NCBI GenBank assembly: GCA_917880885.1
Contig: OU862933.1
Location: 11,743,179 to 11,807,178, forward strand
From: Limnephilus marmoratus
Taxonomy: Eukaryota; Arthropoda; Insecta; Trichoptera; Limnephilidae
Direction of reading: 5' to 3'
Length of the DNA: 64,000 nt
In this document: one piece after another, positions 45,801 to 56,697 of the stretch
Position numbering within the stretch: the stretch's first letter is position 1
Layout: every line of letters begins with the position of its first letter
Notes under the pieces: generated by a model
Seen by the model: only the letters and a program-made list of their open reading frames with translations
What the model was told of the DNA's origin: nothing
Databases searched by the model: none
Position numbers and translations under genes: made by a program

Positions 45801-46100
45801 TAAAATTGCATCACCGAAACAAACAACTTTCAGAAAAATGGTGGAACCAGCCCTGTATAGAGAAAGATCAAATGTTATAAAAGGAGTATTAAATAAATGC
45901 TCATCTTTCACACGATTAATTCTCGATTCAATCATTTAATCAACCCTTGATCTACCGAGCCCAAATACTAAAGAGGCGGATTTACAGAAAAATTGCGCAC
46001 TCAAACAAACCGTAACCAGTAATCCAATCGGGTCAATCATTGCTCTTGATCACTGAGTCGATAACCGATAGACGTGTATTCTAAGCGATTAAGAGGTAAA

Positions 46101-46583
46101 TTTTTGAAGTGAAACTTTTTTTCTTTAGCACCGTTGTGATTTGAAACTCGATGAAACGGAAACGAGCGATACCAAGGAAAAAAACACATGTATTGTGGGA
46201 TTTTGCCTGCGTGAGAATGAGACAACAATAAAATATTTATTTAATTCACGGGTAGTCGTTTCCAATATAATACGATAAATCTACAGTTCAATGCAAGTCT
46301 CCTTTGGTGTAGTGGTATAAAGCGCCAGACGAACCTCCACAAATCAAGTATCGAATCCTACGAAATAAAAAATAAAATATTTTTAAATCAATATCCAATC
46401 AACCACTCCAAAATGAACTAGCAAAATAAAAAACAAAAACGTGACATCTTACAATTCCGAAGAAGAAAACACAAATACTAATAATATGACAAAATGTATA
46501 GAAAAAAGGTGTACCGGAATTTGACTTGCTTACTTTAGTTTTCTGAAGGTTTCACTTCTACCGCGCGTGAATTGCACACTCTG
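46101..46583 (+). repeat. FamA composite copy carrying both internal modules
   Basis: Opens GAAGTGAAACTTTTTTTCTTT, GCACCGTTGTGATTTGAAAC and GAAACGAGCGATACC (short-form module). It then has a tRNA-like module (about 46300-46360, with TTTGGTGTAGTGGTATAAAG and TATCGAATCCTACG) and closes TTCTGAAGGTTTCACTTCTACCGCGCGTG. It links the short and tRNA-bearing forms into one family. Confidence 0.72.
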
Positions 46584-47495
46584 TTTTTTTATTTATTTAT
46601 TTATTTGTTTATTAAGACATACACAGTACATATAATACAGATTATAAGGTATGTTAAATTAAATATTACATGGTTATGTACCTATTACGTTAGTCCATAG
46701 AATATCATTTGGTAATTACGCCTGAGATATGAACCGGTCTTAGAACTTAATTATTGAATAAATGAGTAATAATAATAAGGAAGAAAAAAAGGAGGGGGGG
46801 GAGATAAGGAGACATTTTAAAATCAAGAATTATATGCTCACTAATTGTAATTGACTGATTAAAGTTTAATGAAAAGTTAAGTGTAAGTAATTTTAAAACA
46901 ATTATATCACGCCAAGAAATTTAATAAATTAGTTTTGTATGTTTGCAAGGAATCATGAAAAATGTCTAAATGTAGTAATTTTTCATAGTGGGTATAAGTT
47001 ATGATTGCGCGAGTAATTGGTGAGTTACTCGCTGCATTAGTGTTATTGGATTCTATATGAAAAAGAGAAGTGTGCCTGGTACGCCTCATTGGGACATTTA
47101 AACCAATAGTGGATAGCAATTCAGGACTATCTATTTTATTATTTAGCAGGTTATACAGAAACAGCAGATCTGATAATGTGCGTCTTTTTTGTAAACTTAA
47201 CATGTTATTTGTAGTTTTGTTGTATTTCTTGAATAAATATTTAGAGAATTTATTCTGTATACTTTCTACTATATCTATGTACACCTTATATTGAGGATTC
47301 CATACCGGGGATGCATACTCCAGTGGACTTCTGACCAATGAACAAAACAACATTTCAAGAGTCTTAGCACTTTTGAAAACTTTACATATTCTTAATAAGA
47401 AACCTAGCATCTTGTAGGATTTTGATATTATGTGTTCGATATGCTTATCAAAAATTAATTTTTTGTCTAAATAAACACCAATTTTGTTAATTTAT
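46584..47495 (-). mobile_element. 5'-truncated Jockey/I-type non-LTR element, reverse-transcriptase end
   Basis: The minus-strand frame 47410-46907 (167 residues, uninterrupted) contains LFCSLVRSPLEYASPVWNPQ, ESIQNKFSKYLFKKYN, RRTLSDLLFLYNLLN and NVPMRRTRHTSLFHIE. Upstream codons (KIGVYLDKKLIFDKHIEHI) extend the match to about 47490. This is the region downstream of the FADD palm motif. The copy is 5'-truncated. The 3' UTR reaches TTTATTTATTTATTTGTTTA near 46590. Confidence 0.8.
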
Positions 47496-47734
47496 GAGTT
47501 CAGCCATTTTTTTTTCAAACCTAAAAATCTAAATCTAATTTATTTCTCTGTCCGTGCAAGTGTTTAATCGAAAAAAGGACAATAATGTTACGTCAGTCAA
47601 ACAGACACACCAACAATTCATTTTCATCGGATTTAAATGTTCAGTAGCCATGGTTTTGTCATGTTTTATTTTTATTTTTATATTGTTCTACAAAGAATAT
47701 TTTCTTGCGCTGTGTGTCAACAGAATTATTCTGT

Positions 47735-47915
47735 CAGAATCCGTCATTCCTGGACGAACAGATTCCCAGATTCCTACCCACCCCTCATACATTTTTCCTT
47801 CTCAGAGCTTCATCTCCTTCCTTTCCTAAAAAGACCCTCCACACAGCTTCCTCAAATATAACATGGGCCCTGAGGGGAATGATTTTCGTTAGGGCCTCCT
47901 GTGTGGAGCGAATTT
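47735..47915 (-). repeat. FamB partial copy (reverse)
   Basis: GATTCCCAGATTCCTACCCA through TTTCCTAAAAAGACCCTCCA to AGGGCCTCCTGTGTGGAGC. The GC-rich half is missing. Confidence 0.68.
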
Positions 47916-48057
47916 TAAAAAAATGTTTCGCTGTCCTCTTACATTCAGAGTCAGATATAATGCTAATAAAACCATAATAAGGCTTTCACCATCAAATCGT
48001 TATAATAGATCACACTTCTAGAGATAATTTGATCAGTGGCTTTTGGTGTATTGGTGG

Positions 48058-48112
48058 ACTCCCTTCCTTCCTTCCTTTCTTCTTTCCGTGCTTCCTTCCT
48101 TCCCTGGCCTTT
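48058..48112. repeat. CCTT microsatellite
   Basis: CTTCCTTCCTTCC blocks interrupted by TTTCTTC and GTGC. Confidence 0.8.
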
Positions 48113-48574
48113 CCGGTAATCATCACACTGGAACGGAAAGCAGGATATAGCGATATAACGAGTAATCCAGAATTTTTCCACTGGATTAGTTTGGGCGTAT
48201 CTAATCCCCTTTGAGTTGAGTCGGCAAATCAATTCGGAATAATATGCGTTTCATGTCAAACTCTTACACGCGATACGCTGTTTGTAATTTACGATGTTAG
48301 AAAAATAAACACATTTCGTGGATGCCGCTTAAAATGTTCAATACATTATCATGTGTAATGTCTGCTCTATTCACATGCAGACAACCTGTGTTGGAATTTT
48401 TCCAGCGAATTTTTCAAACAAAGGTTCTTCGGTTACGAGTTGTATATTACTTATTGTTTTAATTATTAAAATTACTAGGGGGCGCAAAAGTTGTCACTCG
48501 ATTTTCTTTGGCTGTAATTTTGTTTTGTGATGAAAAATTTTGGTTCTGTTTTTGGATTGTGTTTATTTGATGTC

Positions 48575-48905
48575 TTAATTTTTTGTTGCGAAAATTATAT
48601 CCGCCAAGTGGCCGCCGCCAGAATTGATAACCACGGGCCCGATTTGTGACATTTTCATTGGCAATCTTTCCAGAACATCCGGCAATAGGTTCTCGCATTC
48701 TTGACGGATATTCTTTTTGGGGGATTCAAGAGTTTGAGGCTTGTTGATATAGACTCGTGACTTCAATAAACCCCGCAAAAAGAAGTCTGGAATTGATAAA
48801 TCCTGCGATCTAGCAATCGCCTAAACGAGAGATCAGGCGACCCGGAAATGCGTTTTTTTTTAATTTTTCGGCTTTTTTGAGGAATATAGCGATTAATGAA
48901 AAGCA
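48575..48905 (-). pseudogene. Mariner-like transposase C-terminal fragment
   Basis: On the minus strand one frame gives FPGRLISRLGD. After a frameshift near 48840, ARSQDLSIPDFFLRGLLKSR leads into the rest of the C-terminus, GGGHLADIIF, and a TAA at 48577-48575. The DLS-PDFFL-G-LKS-VY pattern is the third catalytic Asp region of mariner-type transposases, parallel to the element at 19184 but from a different lineage. Three quarters of the transposase is missing. The plus-strand sequence CTAGGGGGCGCAAAAGTTGT near 48475 may be its 3' inverted repeat. Confidence 0.65.
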
Positions 48906-49187
48906 GAACTGATATTTGCCGCCATTTGAAAAAAATATGGCATCTTTCGATTATCACGTATGATTATGATGTATTATACTAGACAAACATCCTTTTCATC
49001 AGACTGGCTAGGCATTAGATCTGATGCCCTTCCAACTTACTCCACTGAAAGTCTTCGGCTCTCATCGTAACTGTTCGTGTTCAAGACGCGAGCGGCATTA
49101 AATGGTATTGCTCCGATTCTTACTACTTCAGCGGACATCTGTTGAGATGTGGAAGAAGCTCTAACCTATCGAAATCTATTAAGAGCG

Positions 49188-49255
49188 TTTAACCAGCCAG
49201 CGGACGAAAATCCACATTTCGTCGAAAGTTGTTCTTACGATCGTGCAGGGCGGTT
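49188..49255. repeat. Short conserved segment shared with 24538-24606
   Basis: Nearly identical across about 68 bp to the block at 24.5 kb, embedded in unrelated sequence. Confidence 0.7.
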
Positions 49256-50464
49256 ACAATGAGAAAGATTAATTATTCTCCGTACCAGCTTTTTTAAATT
49301 ATAACTCAATATCGAATTTATTTCAATTCAAATTAGCTTTAATTTATACCTTCATCCAAAAATGCTGAAAGGCGTGATGATAAAACTATTAAAATAATGT
49401 ACTTTTTGTAGTTATTTTTTGATTATAAGTATTTATCATTTTTCAATAATGTCTAAATTTAATAAGAATGTTAAAAAAATCTGAAATATATTAGTTTGTA
49501 AGTGTGCAAATAAATACACAAACGGACCAATTTTCGCCAAGAAACACATGTACGTACATATTTTTTAATGATTTTATTGAAACTAAAATTAAAATTCTAA
49601 AACATACGTTTGCTAGATAATGTATTGATTTATTTTACTGCATGATTTTATTATTTGAAATGGGTGTGGTATAATACAAAAACTTTTTTGAAAATTGAAC
49701 AAATCTGCCAACGACCTATGGAATAACTTTATTATACTAAAAATTAAAAAAAATTCTCAAAATTTATTACATAACTTCACTAGATAAAAGAACAATCTTT
49801 CGAAATCCATTTATAATTTTTTGTGGAAAAGAGTCAATACCTCTAAAAACTTTTTTGAAAATGACGTATTTCCGGTTTTCTCTGGTAATGCCCTCTTAAC
49901 TGTAATTGAAACTACGTGTCTACCCAATACACTACATATTGTGTGCTGCTCGTCTGGAAGCAACTAAATAATTCACAATCCCTACAAATAAAAATGTCGC
50001 CCCTGAATTACCCATTCACTTAGACGTCAAACATTTTTTTGCGATCATGTCAAAAATGTTTACGGGAAGTTCAAAATATTTTGACGTTTTGTTTTTTCCT
50101 GTCAGGAAGCGGAAGTCCAATTGGACCGGAAGCCAGACACGGAAGACCTCGCGGTGACAAATTACGTAAGAGAAAGGGCGCCATTTTTCTTGCGGGTAAA
50201 TTTAAATTACGAAAAAAGAAGGGTTCTCGGAACGTCCGCGGAGCAGAAGGCGAAAATGTTATTATTTTTTTGTTACTGTCTTCTTTCTGTCAGTTGAATT
50301 ATTACCTTTTTTCTCTTTTATAAGATGAAATGAAATAAAGTGCTTGAAATAAAAGAATTTTTTTATTTTAAATTCCTATTGCATCCATCATTTTGTTTTA
50401 ATATTAATAAAATCAAGAGAAAAATCTTATTTCTCACTATTGGAATATATCGTAACACTAAAGG
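49256..50464. other. Non-coding stretch
   Basis: No supported gene. A frame at 50039 (94 residues, basic) is not recognisable. AAAACTTTTTTGAAAAT occurs twice, at 49678 and 49850. Confidence 0.4.
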
Positions 50465-50880
50465 AACTTTTTTATATGAATTCCGTACAAGAGACCCAAC
50501 TGCTCCCGTCTGGAGCCAGTGAGACTATGTCATCCCCGATTGGGATATGTTGTGAGGCTGAAGGTAGTGGTGAAGGGAAGAAGATGTGGAAAAGGAAGGT
50601 GGGAAAGTAACTGGCTATTCAGATCTGGTCACCAAACACGGCTAAAAGCCATTTCAAGCAACTTTTCAATTCTGAATGGTGGTCTTACACCAGGGCGATC
50701 CTTAGAGTATCTTGCACCCTGGAACCTGCCGCAAATATACTACATATTATTTTTAATGAATTATTTGTGAAATAATATTAATTCATTCAATACAATTTAT
50801 TTGCCACGCCGGGCGACCTTCGGATTGCGAGTCAAGAGCCTTACCGCAAGGCCACGCCGGCAGTCGTTTTCATGTAAATA
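50465..50880 (-). repeat. FamC copy (reverse, complete with head)
   Basis: The body runs from GTACAAGAGACCCAACTGCT through GCCAGTGAGACTATGTCATC and AGATCTGGTCACCAAACACG to CTTGCACCCTGGAACCTGCC. The tRNA-like head (50808-50870, reverse complement TGGCCTTGCGGTAAGGC) completes it. It shows the family's uninterrupted layout. Confidence 0.72.
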
Positions 50881-50884
50881 CCGC

Positions 50885-51015
50885 CTCCAGTTGAGCCTGT
50901 AAGACAATGGCATTTCCAATTGGGGTATTTAAATGATTGAATTGAGAAATAATGCAATTCAATAAAATAAAATATACTTGCGCACGACCGGATTTGAACC
51001 CGCGACCTTAATCTG
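50885..51015 (-). repeat. FamC second, internally shortened copy
   Basis: GTTGAGCCTGTAAGACAATG and CCAATTGGGGTATTTAAATG are followed at once by a head whose reverse complement contains AGGTCGCGGGTTCAAATCCG. Confidence 0.6.
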
Positions 51016-51489
51016 CCATACTTTAAACAATTCACCTAAAATTTTCCTCTGGCGTAAGAGACTTAATACTGCTTCTTTACTCGTGTATTGCGCAGCAGTT
51101 GCTTGGATTCAGTTTCAGTTTCAGTGCCGGCAGCCTGGGCGTTCATTTTATTTTCATTTATGTATACGTAGTTTTCTTTTACCCAGTAGGGTGGATCGCC
51201 ATTGTATGGAATTTTTTAATTTTTATAAATCAGTTTTTGCGGGGTGCGGAATAGATGCTCTAGGTACATACAATTAAGCATACAAAATATCAATTTAAAA
51301 TTTTGATGACAAGTACTGCCCCAAAGCAGTTGAATTATTTAAAATCTGGTAAAAAATTGTCCTTTTATAAAACAGTTTTGTGTTAATATTAATACTTTAA
51401 TTTTTACTTTTACATTTCATAATGAATAAAAATTGCCGCAACCTTAAATAATAATATTTAAAAAATGTGATAATATTTATTTTCCCGCG

Positions 51490-51640
51490 AAAATTTGACA
51501 AATTGCTGAGTCCATTTTCGCGCCTCGCTCGCGCACCGCGCATTTTGCCGCGGGGGTTTTGCATGCGTTATTGCAATCATCAATAAACAATTGTAGTCAG
51601 CGTCGCGAGCGCGTCCATTTGAGTAATTACAGTTTACAAT
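51490..51640 (+). promoter_or_regulatory. CpG-rich promoter-like segment
   Basis: GCGCCTCGCTCGCGCACCGC and GCGTCGCGAGCGCGTCC stand out from AT-rich surroundings just upstream of ATG 51674. This suggests a promoter/5' UTR of the transposon gene. No TATA box is evident at the right distance. Confidence 0.4.
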
Positions 51641-51673
51641 TATTATTTGGAGTTCAAGTTAAACAAAATAACA

Positions 51674-53227
51674 ATGAGTTTACGCAGCGGTGACAAAAAC
51701 TGTCCTTTGTTTGGTTGTGGTGCGGAATTACCAGCTAGTGTGTTACCAAGTTATGAAGACACGGTGAAATATTTTATTCACGTCTCGCAAAGCGCAGAAA
51801 AACGATTCCAGGATTTGGTAAGAGATACTAGTGAAATTGTTGCTACTAAAATAGAAAATATTTGGAAACGAGAATCTCTACCGATCGTGGAACACCGCAC
51901 AATTTTGGCGCGAATAAAGGACTACCTACCACGAAAAATATCGGCCGATTCTTAAACCATACAAAGGTATAAAGCATAGTGAGAGTTACCTTAAAAAACT
52001 GGATGATTTAAAAAGACGCAGCCAGACGTTATTTGATATCGCTGCTTGCAAATGTACTTCATTCGAAAATTGTTTTTGTGCGCAAAATCGAAAAGTACCT
52101 ATTAAAGAAAGACATTTTTTAATAGATCAAAGAGGCGACAGAAAAATGATGATTGGTTCTTTAGATAGAAAAAACTACTAAGCAAAATGAGAGCAATATG
52201 TTAAGAAAATTAAAGCGCAAACTATACCAAGAAACACAACAAACATCTTTAAATCAACCGTCCACATCTCGCAGTACAGTTTCATGTTTTACTAACGTTG
52301 ATCTTCCAACTGACCAACAATACTTAATAGTAAAGTTACTCAAGTACTGTGAACTATCCTGTGATAGAATTTCGAGCAACAGAATGCAACTTACCGGACA
52401 TTACAAAATCCCGTGACGACCTTAGCACAGACCAGCTTTATTTATTGGAAATGTGCCGAGCAATCGCCGAAGGACAATATAACGAAAACTTAGCGAAAAG
52501 AAACCCGGGTAAAATCTGTCATTCGCGTTGGTTAACAACAGCCAATATTAGTCTTCGACTTTACATTTCAACCAAAAATCCGACAGAAAATCAGGTGATA
52601 TTGACTGAATTTGTGCTAAGAGTGTATGCTCGGATGTGGTTTAAAATAAAAACACAATCTTCGTGTGTTTACGGGGCGAGACACCTCAACGAAACCATAA
52701 AATTGTCTCGTTACCTTCAAGAGCATTTGAAAAAGGTGGTAGATCCCGTAATTCAACGCAATGGGTATTTTGGACACAGCGAAAATATACTCATTATTAT
52801 GCTAAACGACGAACGAAGAAAAATTAGAGAGTTGGCTCTGAGACGGATTCCAAGTATCCGATAACGTACGTCAGGGTTCTCTCCAATAAGAGTATTTAAG
52901 CTATCTACTTTTAATTTCAACGCAGCAGACTATATTGACTAGATCTACTTGGAAAAACCATCAGAACCACCTCTTACAAAACTGATATCTAGCGAGACAA
53001 TAATTGATGCCATTGCAGACCACGAAATTATCGAATCCAACATTTTGTGTGAGTTCCGATTGATGCCGTCACACGCAAGCCACGGAAAGATGCATCAAAG
53101 TGGTAACGGAATCATGCTCTGCTGTTTGCGGTCCTGAAAGACGTGAAGGGTGGATACAAAACAAGCTAGAATCTTGTCGTATAATGCCAGTATTCAAATC
53201 GAAAAAGGACTATAAAACACAATAACT
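51674..53227 (+). pseudogene. Broken transposon gene, family not assigned
   Basis: Starting at ATG 51674 (MSLRSGDKNCPLFGCG) the coding trace changes frame near 51945 (to RPILKPYKGIKHSESYL). It continues with FDIAACKCTSFENCFCAQNR and LIDQRGDRKMMIGSLD, shifts again near 52175 and 52380, then runs 52349-52864 (171 residues: DLSTDQLYLLEMCRAIAEG, HSRWLTTANISLRLY, VVDPVIQRNGYFGHSENIL). After stops it ends in RREGWIQNKLESCRIMPVF at about 53147-53203 and a TAA at 53225-53227. A Cys-rich motif (CKC--FENCFC) could bind zinc. The jump near 52360 looks like an internal deletion. I remember similar uncharacterised proteins from arthropods but cannot name the family or confirm a catalytic core. Confidence 0.65.
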
Positions 53228-53557
53228 TTCATGATTTTTGGCTTTATTTTTTAACATTGTTTGTGATTTTTTGTGTGGCGATGGTATTTTTATTGTTTCT
53301 TGATTAGTAGATAATATTATTAGTAAATGAAAAGTTTAATTTTTTTATATTATAACTACTTTTATTGAGCAAAGATTAAACCCTTCTTTTAGTAGTTTCT
53401 CGCCGTTTTTTTCAAAATTGAATTGAATTGGGGCAGTACTTGCACTCAAAATATCTTAATGCTGCCATAATGACTTTTAAAAGTATCCCCATAGAGCATC
53501 CATTCCACACCCCGCTGCTAAGAAAAACAAAAAAACAAAAAATCGAACCACGCTATT

Positions 53558-54139
53558 ACCCAGCTCACTAGACAAAATCTGTTCAAAGGCGGGTAGTAGT
53601 ATTAGTTGTTTTCATTTACAATACCCCTTCCACAGTCATCAGTGATGGTTTACCTGAAGTCATTCATCTCACGCCCAAAAAACAGAAAAATAATCTGTCC
53701 TGTAATCAGGAACAGAGTTGAGGTAAGAGGAACGCCTGCGTGGCCTTTTTCATACAAAATTTTAATTTGGATTTGAAAAATACTTAAATAAACAGAAAAA
53801 TGATGCTTTTAATCAGTAGGTACAGTAGATATTTAGTAGGAGTATGTGCTACTTTAATTATTGGTGTTTTAAATTATCAAACAAAGGCCATTTAAGAATT
53901 ATAACACAGTATAAATAAAACTTTTTTTTTTCATCAAAAGTTTGAATTGACATTCGACAAATTTTTGTTCCTTTGTTAATCCACATGCGTGTTTTTAATA
54001 ATTTTAATTTTATTCGCAAAAGAAAAAGCAGCTACGTTTTTTTTTTAAATAATTAATCTGAACTCACAATAATTGATAAAGTTGTCTCTTCCACAAATCT
54101 ACTTCTTTTTTAAATAGGCTGTATTTTATAATTTAAAAC
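53558..54139. other. Non-coding spacer
   Basis: AT-rich; no gene or repeat family seen. Confidence 0.45.
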
Positions 54140-54867
54140 TAGAGATGCCACGAATATTCGGCTGCTATTCGATATTCGGCCTATTCGGCTACTTTTTAAA
54201 CTTTTCGGTATTCGGCCGAATAGTTCGCAATATTCGGCCGAATACCGAATACCAAATCGTGACAAAAGCCCAATATTACACATAAAAAAATTTAGTTTAA
54301 CAAAAAATCAGCATATTTAATACTTAAAATCTATCGGTGTTAAGTTATGATGAATGAAAACATTTTTTTCAGCATTTGTTGATAGCAAACGATTGCGCCT
54401 TTCATCATATATTATACCTGCTTCTAAAAAAAGCCGCTCACTATACATATAGGTACACTGCTACCGGGAGATGGTAAATAAATCTTAGCAAATTCCGCTA
54501 TACTTGTATACTGTTTTGAGTTTGCTGACCGCCACTTGTTAGGGTCTGCTATCCGATCTAGGCGAACAGTTTTCATGTATTTTTTTAGACAATACATTCT
54601 ACAAGTTTCAATGCATTTTTTTAAGATACTCACAATATAAGTAACACAATTTGATGTAACAATCAACAAATAATGCGTGTTGTGGCATGACCTACTCGCC
54701 AATGAAACAAATACGCCCAGGGCGTGGTTACCGCACGCACTTCAATGATGCAGGTCGGGAACCTATCACGTGTCACCGAATATTCGGCCGCCGAATATTC
54801 GTTGTTTCGGCCGAGAGCCTAGCCGAATATTCGGTATTCGGCAAAATTACTATTCGTGGCATCTCTA
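54140..54867 (-). mobile_element. Internally deleted hAT element (728 bp)
   Basis: The inverted ends TAGAGATGCCACGAATA match over 17 bp. The flanks carry an exact 8-bp duplication TTTAAAAC (54132-54139, 54868-54875), diagnostic of hAT transposons. The subterminal regions are full of ATTCGGC/GCCGAAT words, probable transposase-binding sites. On the minus strand 54702-54424 encodes RIADPNKWRSANSKQYTSIA followed by AKIYLPSPGSSVP, the hAT C-terminal dimerisation motif. A frameshift follows, and in another frame AGIIYDERRNRLLS completes it. The rest of the transposase is deleted. Confidence 0.92.
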
Positions 54868-55049
54868 TTTAAAACACAAATAAATAATATAGCATATATC
54901 GATCTGTACCAGATATTTGTTAGCTTTTGATTATAAAAATAATTTTTCAGGTTTAAAAAAATATTTTGGCCTCAAATCCAAATTTAAGTTTTGCATGAAA
55001 AATACAGCGCAGCCGTTCCTCAAGTGTGTCAATAAACACAAAAAAATCA

Positions 55050-55225
55050 TAGTGTGCAATTCACACGCGGTAGAAGTGAAACGTTCAGAAAACTAAAGTA
55101 GACAAGAGTGGGGAGGCTATGAAGCACCGCACAAAGATCAGTCCGATTACACTATATCATTCTCTCGCAGGCTAAATCCTGTAGATGTATGTGTTTGTCT
55201 CAATTTTTCGTTTCATCAAGTTTCA
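55050..55225 (-). repeat. FamA copy, short form (one end decayed)
   Basis: AGTGTGCAATTCACACGCGG, then GACAAGAGTGGGGAGGCTAT, TCTCGCAGGCTAAATCC and CGTTTCATCAAGTTTCAAAT. The expected GAAGTTTTCACTTC end is missing. Confidence 0.7.
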
Positions 55226-55561
55226 AATTTTTACTTAAAAAATCACAGCTTCCTCAAGAGTGTAGAGCAGAGATACAAAATTATTCATCAACCCCTAAAG
55301 AGGTACCAGGGCCCGCAATCCGGATTTGTACCGATTTATTACATATTTCCCTTAAACACGGTAAGTTTTAAAGCTCTTGAAAAAATATATGTTATTCTTG
55401 AAGATAATATCTAGACTTTGCCCGCGCCGAAACGCAAATTATATAAAATTCCCTCGATAGAAAAAAATCGCAAAGTGTGCTCCAAAAATTATTATTAACA
55501 CATTTGTTTCAGTTATTTTACAAGTCTGAAAAAATTCACAGTGTTTCTTTAAATGCTGTTT

Positions 55562-55733
55562 AAGATAATGCCCGCGAGATTTTTGCTCTATTTTAAACGA
55601 GTCGTGTTTTATTAAACATTTTCGCATCGATTTTGTCGCTGTAAATGTAAGCGCTCTCTTCTAACATTCGTAATTTCGTATCTCTCCATCTTCTTCTTTT
55701 CGGGCCCGGTTGCAGAGCCTTAAGCCGATTGAG
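55562..55733. repeat. Dispersed repeat shared with 11855-12037
   Basis: Second copy of the block starting TAAGATAATGCCCGCGAGAT. Unlike the first copy it has no TTAGG tract beside it. Confidence 0.8.
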
Positions 55734-56029
55734 CGGTTAAAACCCGAAACAAATAAGCCTATTGAATGAACCAATGAACTGCACCAGTTACCCGATCACG
55801 ACTCAAAGCGTTAATTCGAAACGTTAAGTGCAATAAAGAGCTGCCTTCAATGGACCAACGACCACTCGAGGACCATATATTGCGACTGCTGACGAGCGAC
55901 AAAGCATTGAACGGGTGTCCGCTAGCCTATTTCTGAATGGTTCATATTGTCCTCAACTGTTAGGGAAACCATGAAACCATAATCCGTGATATGTCAATTT
56001 GGTAATGATGATTATCATAGATAATTTCT

Positions 56030-56135
56030 ATTTTTAATTGATAAACTAACGTTTAAGACAAGATTTTTATGCATAGGGCAAAGGGTAACAATTATTATAA
56101 GCAATAATTATCAATAATTATCAATAATTATAATA
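56030..56135 (-). repeat. FamE segment (reverse), 5' of the Penelope insertion
   Basis: AATTGATAAACTAACGTTTA and ACAAGATTTTTATGCATAGG are the reverse complement of 57240-57330. The sequence resumes at about 56707 after the Penelope-like fragment. Confidence 0.7.
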
Positions 56136-56697
56136 ATATCGGTAATTTTTTGAGAAATACTAAAGATAAAGACCATAAATTGACTAATTCCGGAATATAT
56201 AAACTCAAATGCAATGATTGTCCCTCATTTTATATTGGAAAAACCACTCGTAATTTTGAAATCAGAATCAAAGAACATTTAAGGTGTCTTAATAATAATA
56301 AGTTTTCTGAGTTTGCTAACCATATCATTGAAAATAACCATAGTTTTGAAAAAAATACAGGGATAAATATTCTTCATATTAATCATAAAGGAAAAGGTTT
56401 AGATAACTTAGAAGCCCTGGAAATTAAAAAATCCCTTAAAAATAATGAATCTATTATCAACAAACAAAAAATATTGTCATGTAGCCCAATCATGGATTTG
56501 TTCCCCTACCCACCCACTCTACACTAATACCTACCTACCCAATCTACATTATTATCTAGCAACAGCTCCACCCCTACCATAATAAAACATTGTTCGAAAC
56601 TGTCAAATTAGTATAAGCTTTCCCTGACGAAGGAACGTTTGTTCCGAAACCGGTCGGATTTGCGCATCAAATAAGTGGTTTATACAAAGTTAAATTA
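56136..56697 (+). mobile_element. 5'-truncated Penelope-like retroelement with GIY-YIG endonuclease
   Basis: The frame from about 56136 to TAA 56525-56527 encodes a GIY-YIG nuclease end. Counting from TTG 56150, GIY is at residues 15-17, CNDC at 21-24, YIG at 28-30, Arg34 and the EH pair at 42-43. This arrangement is the C-terminal endonuclease of Penelope-like elements, which nick DNA to prime their own reverse transcription. The reverse transcriptase has been lost by 5' truncation. The fragment interrupts a FamE repeat and is bordered by CAATAATTATCA on both sides, a plausible 12-bp target duplication. The frame is intact, so the insertion may be recent. Confidence 0.85.
56621..56658 (+). 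ncRNA. Candidate hammerhead ribozyme in the Penelope tail
   Basis: TCC, then CTGACGA (56624-56630), an extra A, stem II GGAAC/GTTCC with a GTTT loop, GAAAC (56646-56650) and CGGTC, then GGA. Stem I would be TCC/GGA and stem III the self-complementary ACCGGT, with cleavage after the C at 56655. Minimal hammerheads of this type are known in Penelope-like elements. The extra A before stem II and the three-base stem I weaken the case. Confidence 0.5.

Larger units (their letters stand above)
51185..53557 (+). mobile_element. DNA transposon with about 150-bp imperfect inverted repeats and a broken gene of unassigned family
   Basis: The left end AGTAGGGTGGATCG and the reverse complement of the right end AATAGCGTGGTTCG match. 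Further in, GCGGGGTGCGGAATAGATGC matches GCGGGGTGTGGAATGGATGC, and both arms then reach CAAGTACTGCCCC. ACCC flanks both ends (51181-51184, 53558-53561), a 4-bp target duplication. Between the arms lies a CpG-rich promoter-like segment and a multi-frame gene remnant. The 4-bp duplication and protein do not match the mariner, hAT or piggyBac families; Sola and Academ transposons also make 4-bp (or 3-4 bp) duplications, but I cannot assign it to either. Confidence 0.72.

Noticed and set aside
54132..54875. Simple palindrome-rich AT/GC motif region without meaning
   Set aside because: The exact 8-bp duplication, the matching ends and the hAT dimerisation motif show that it is a transposon.
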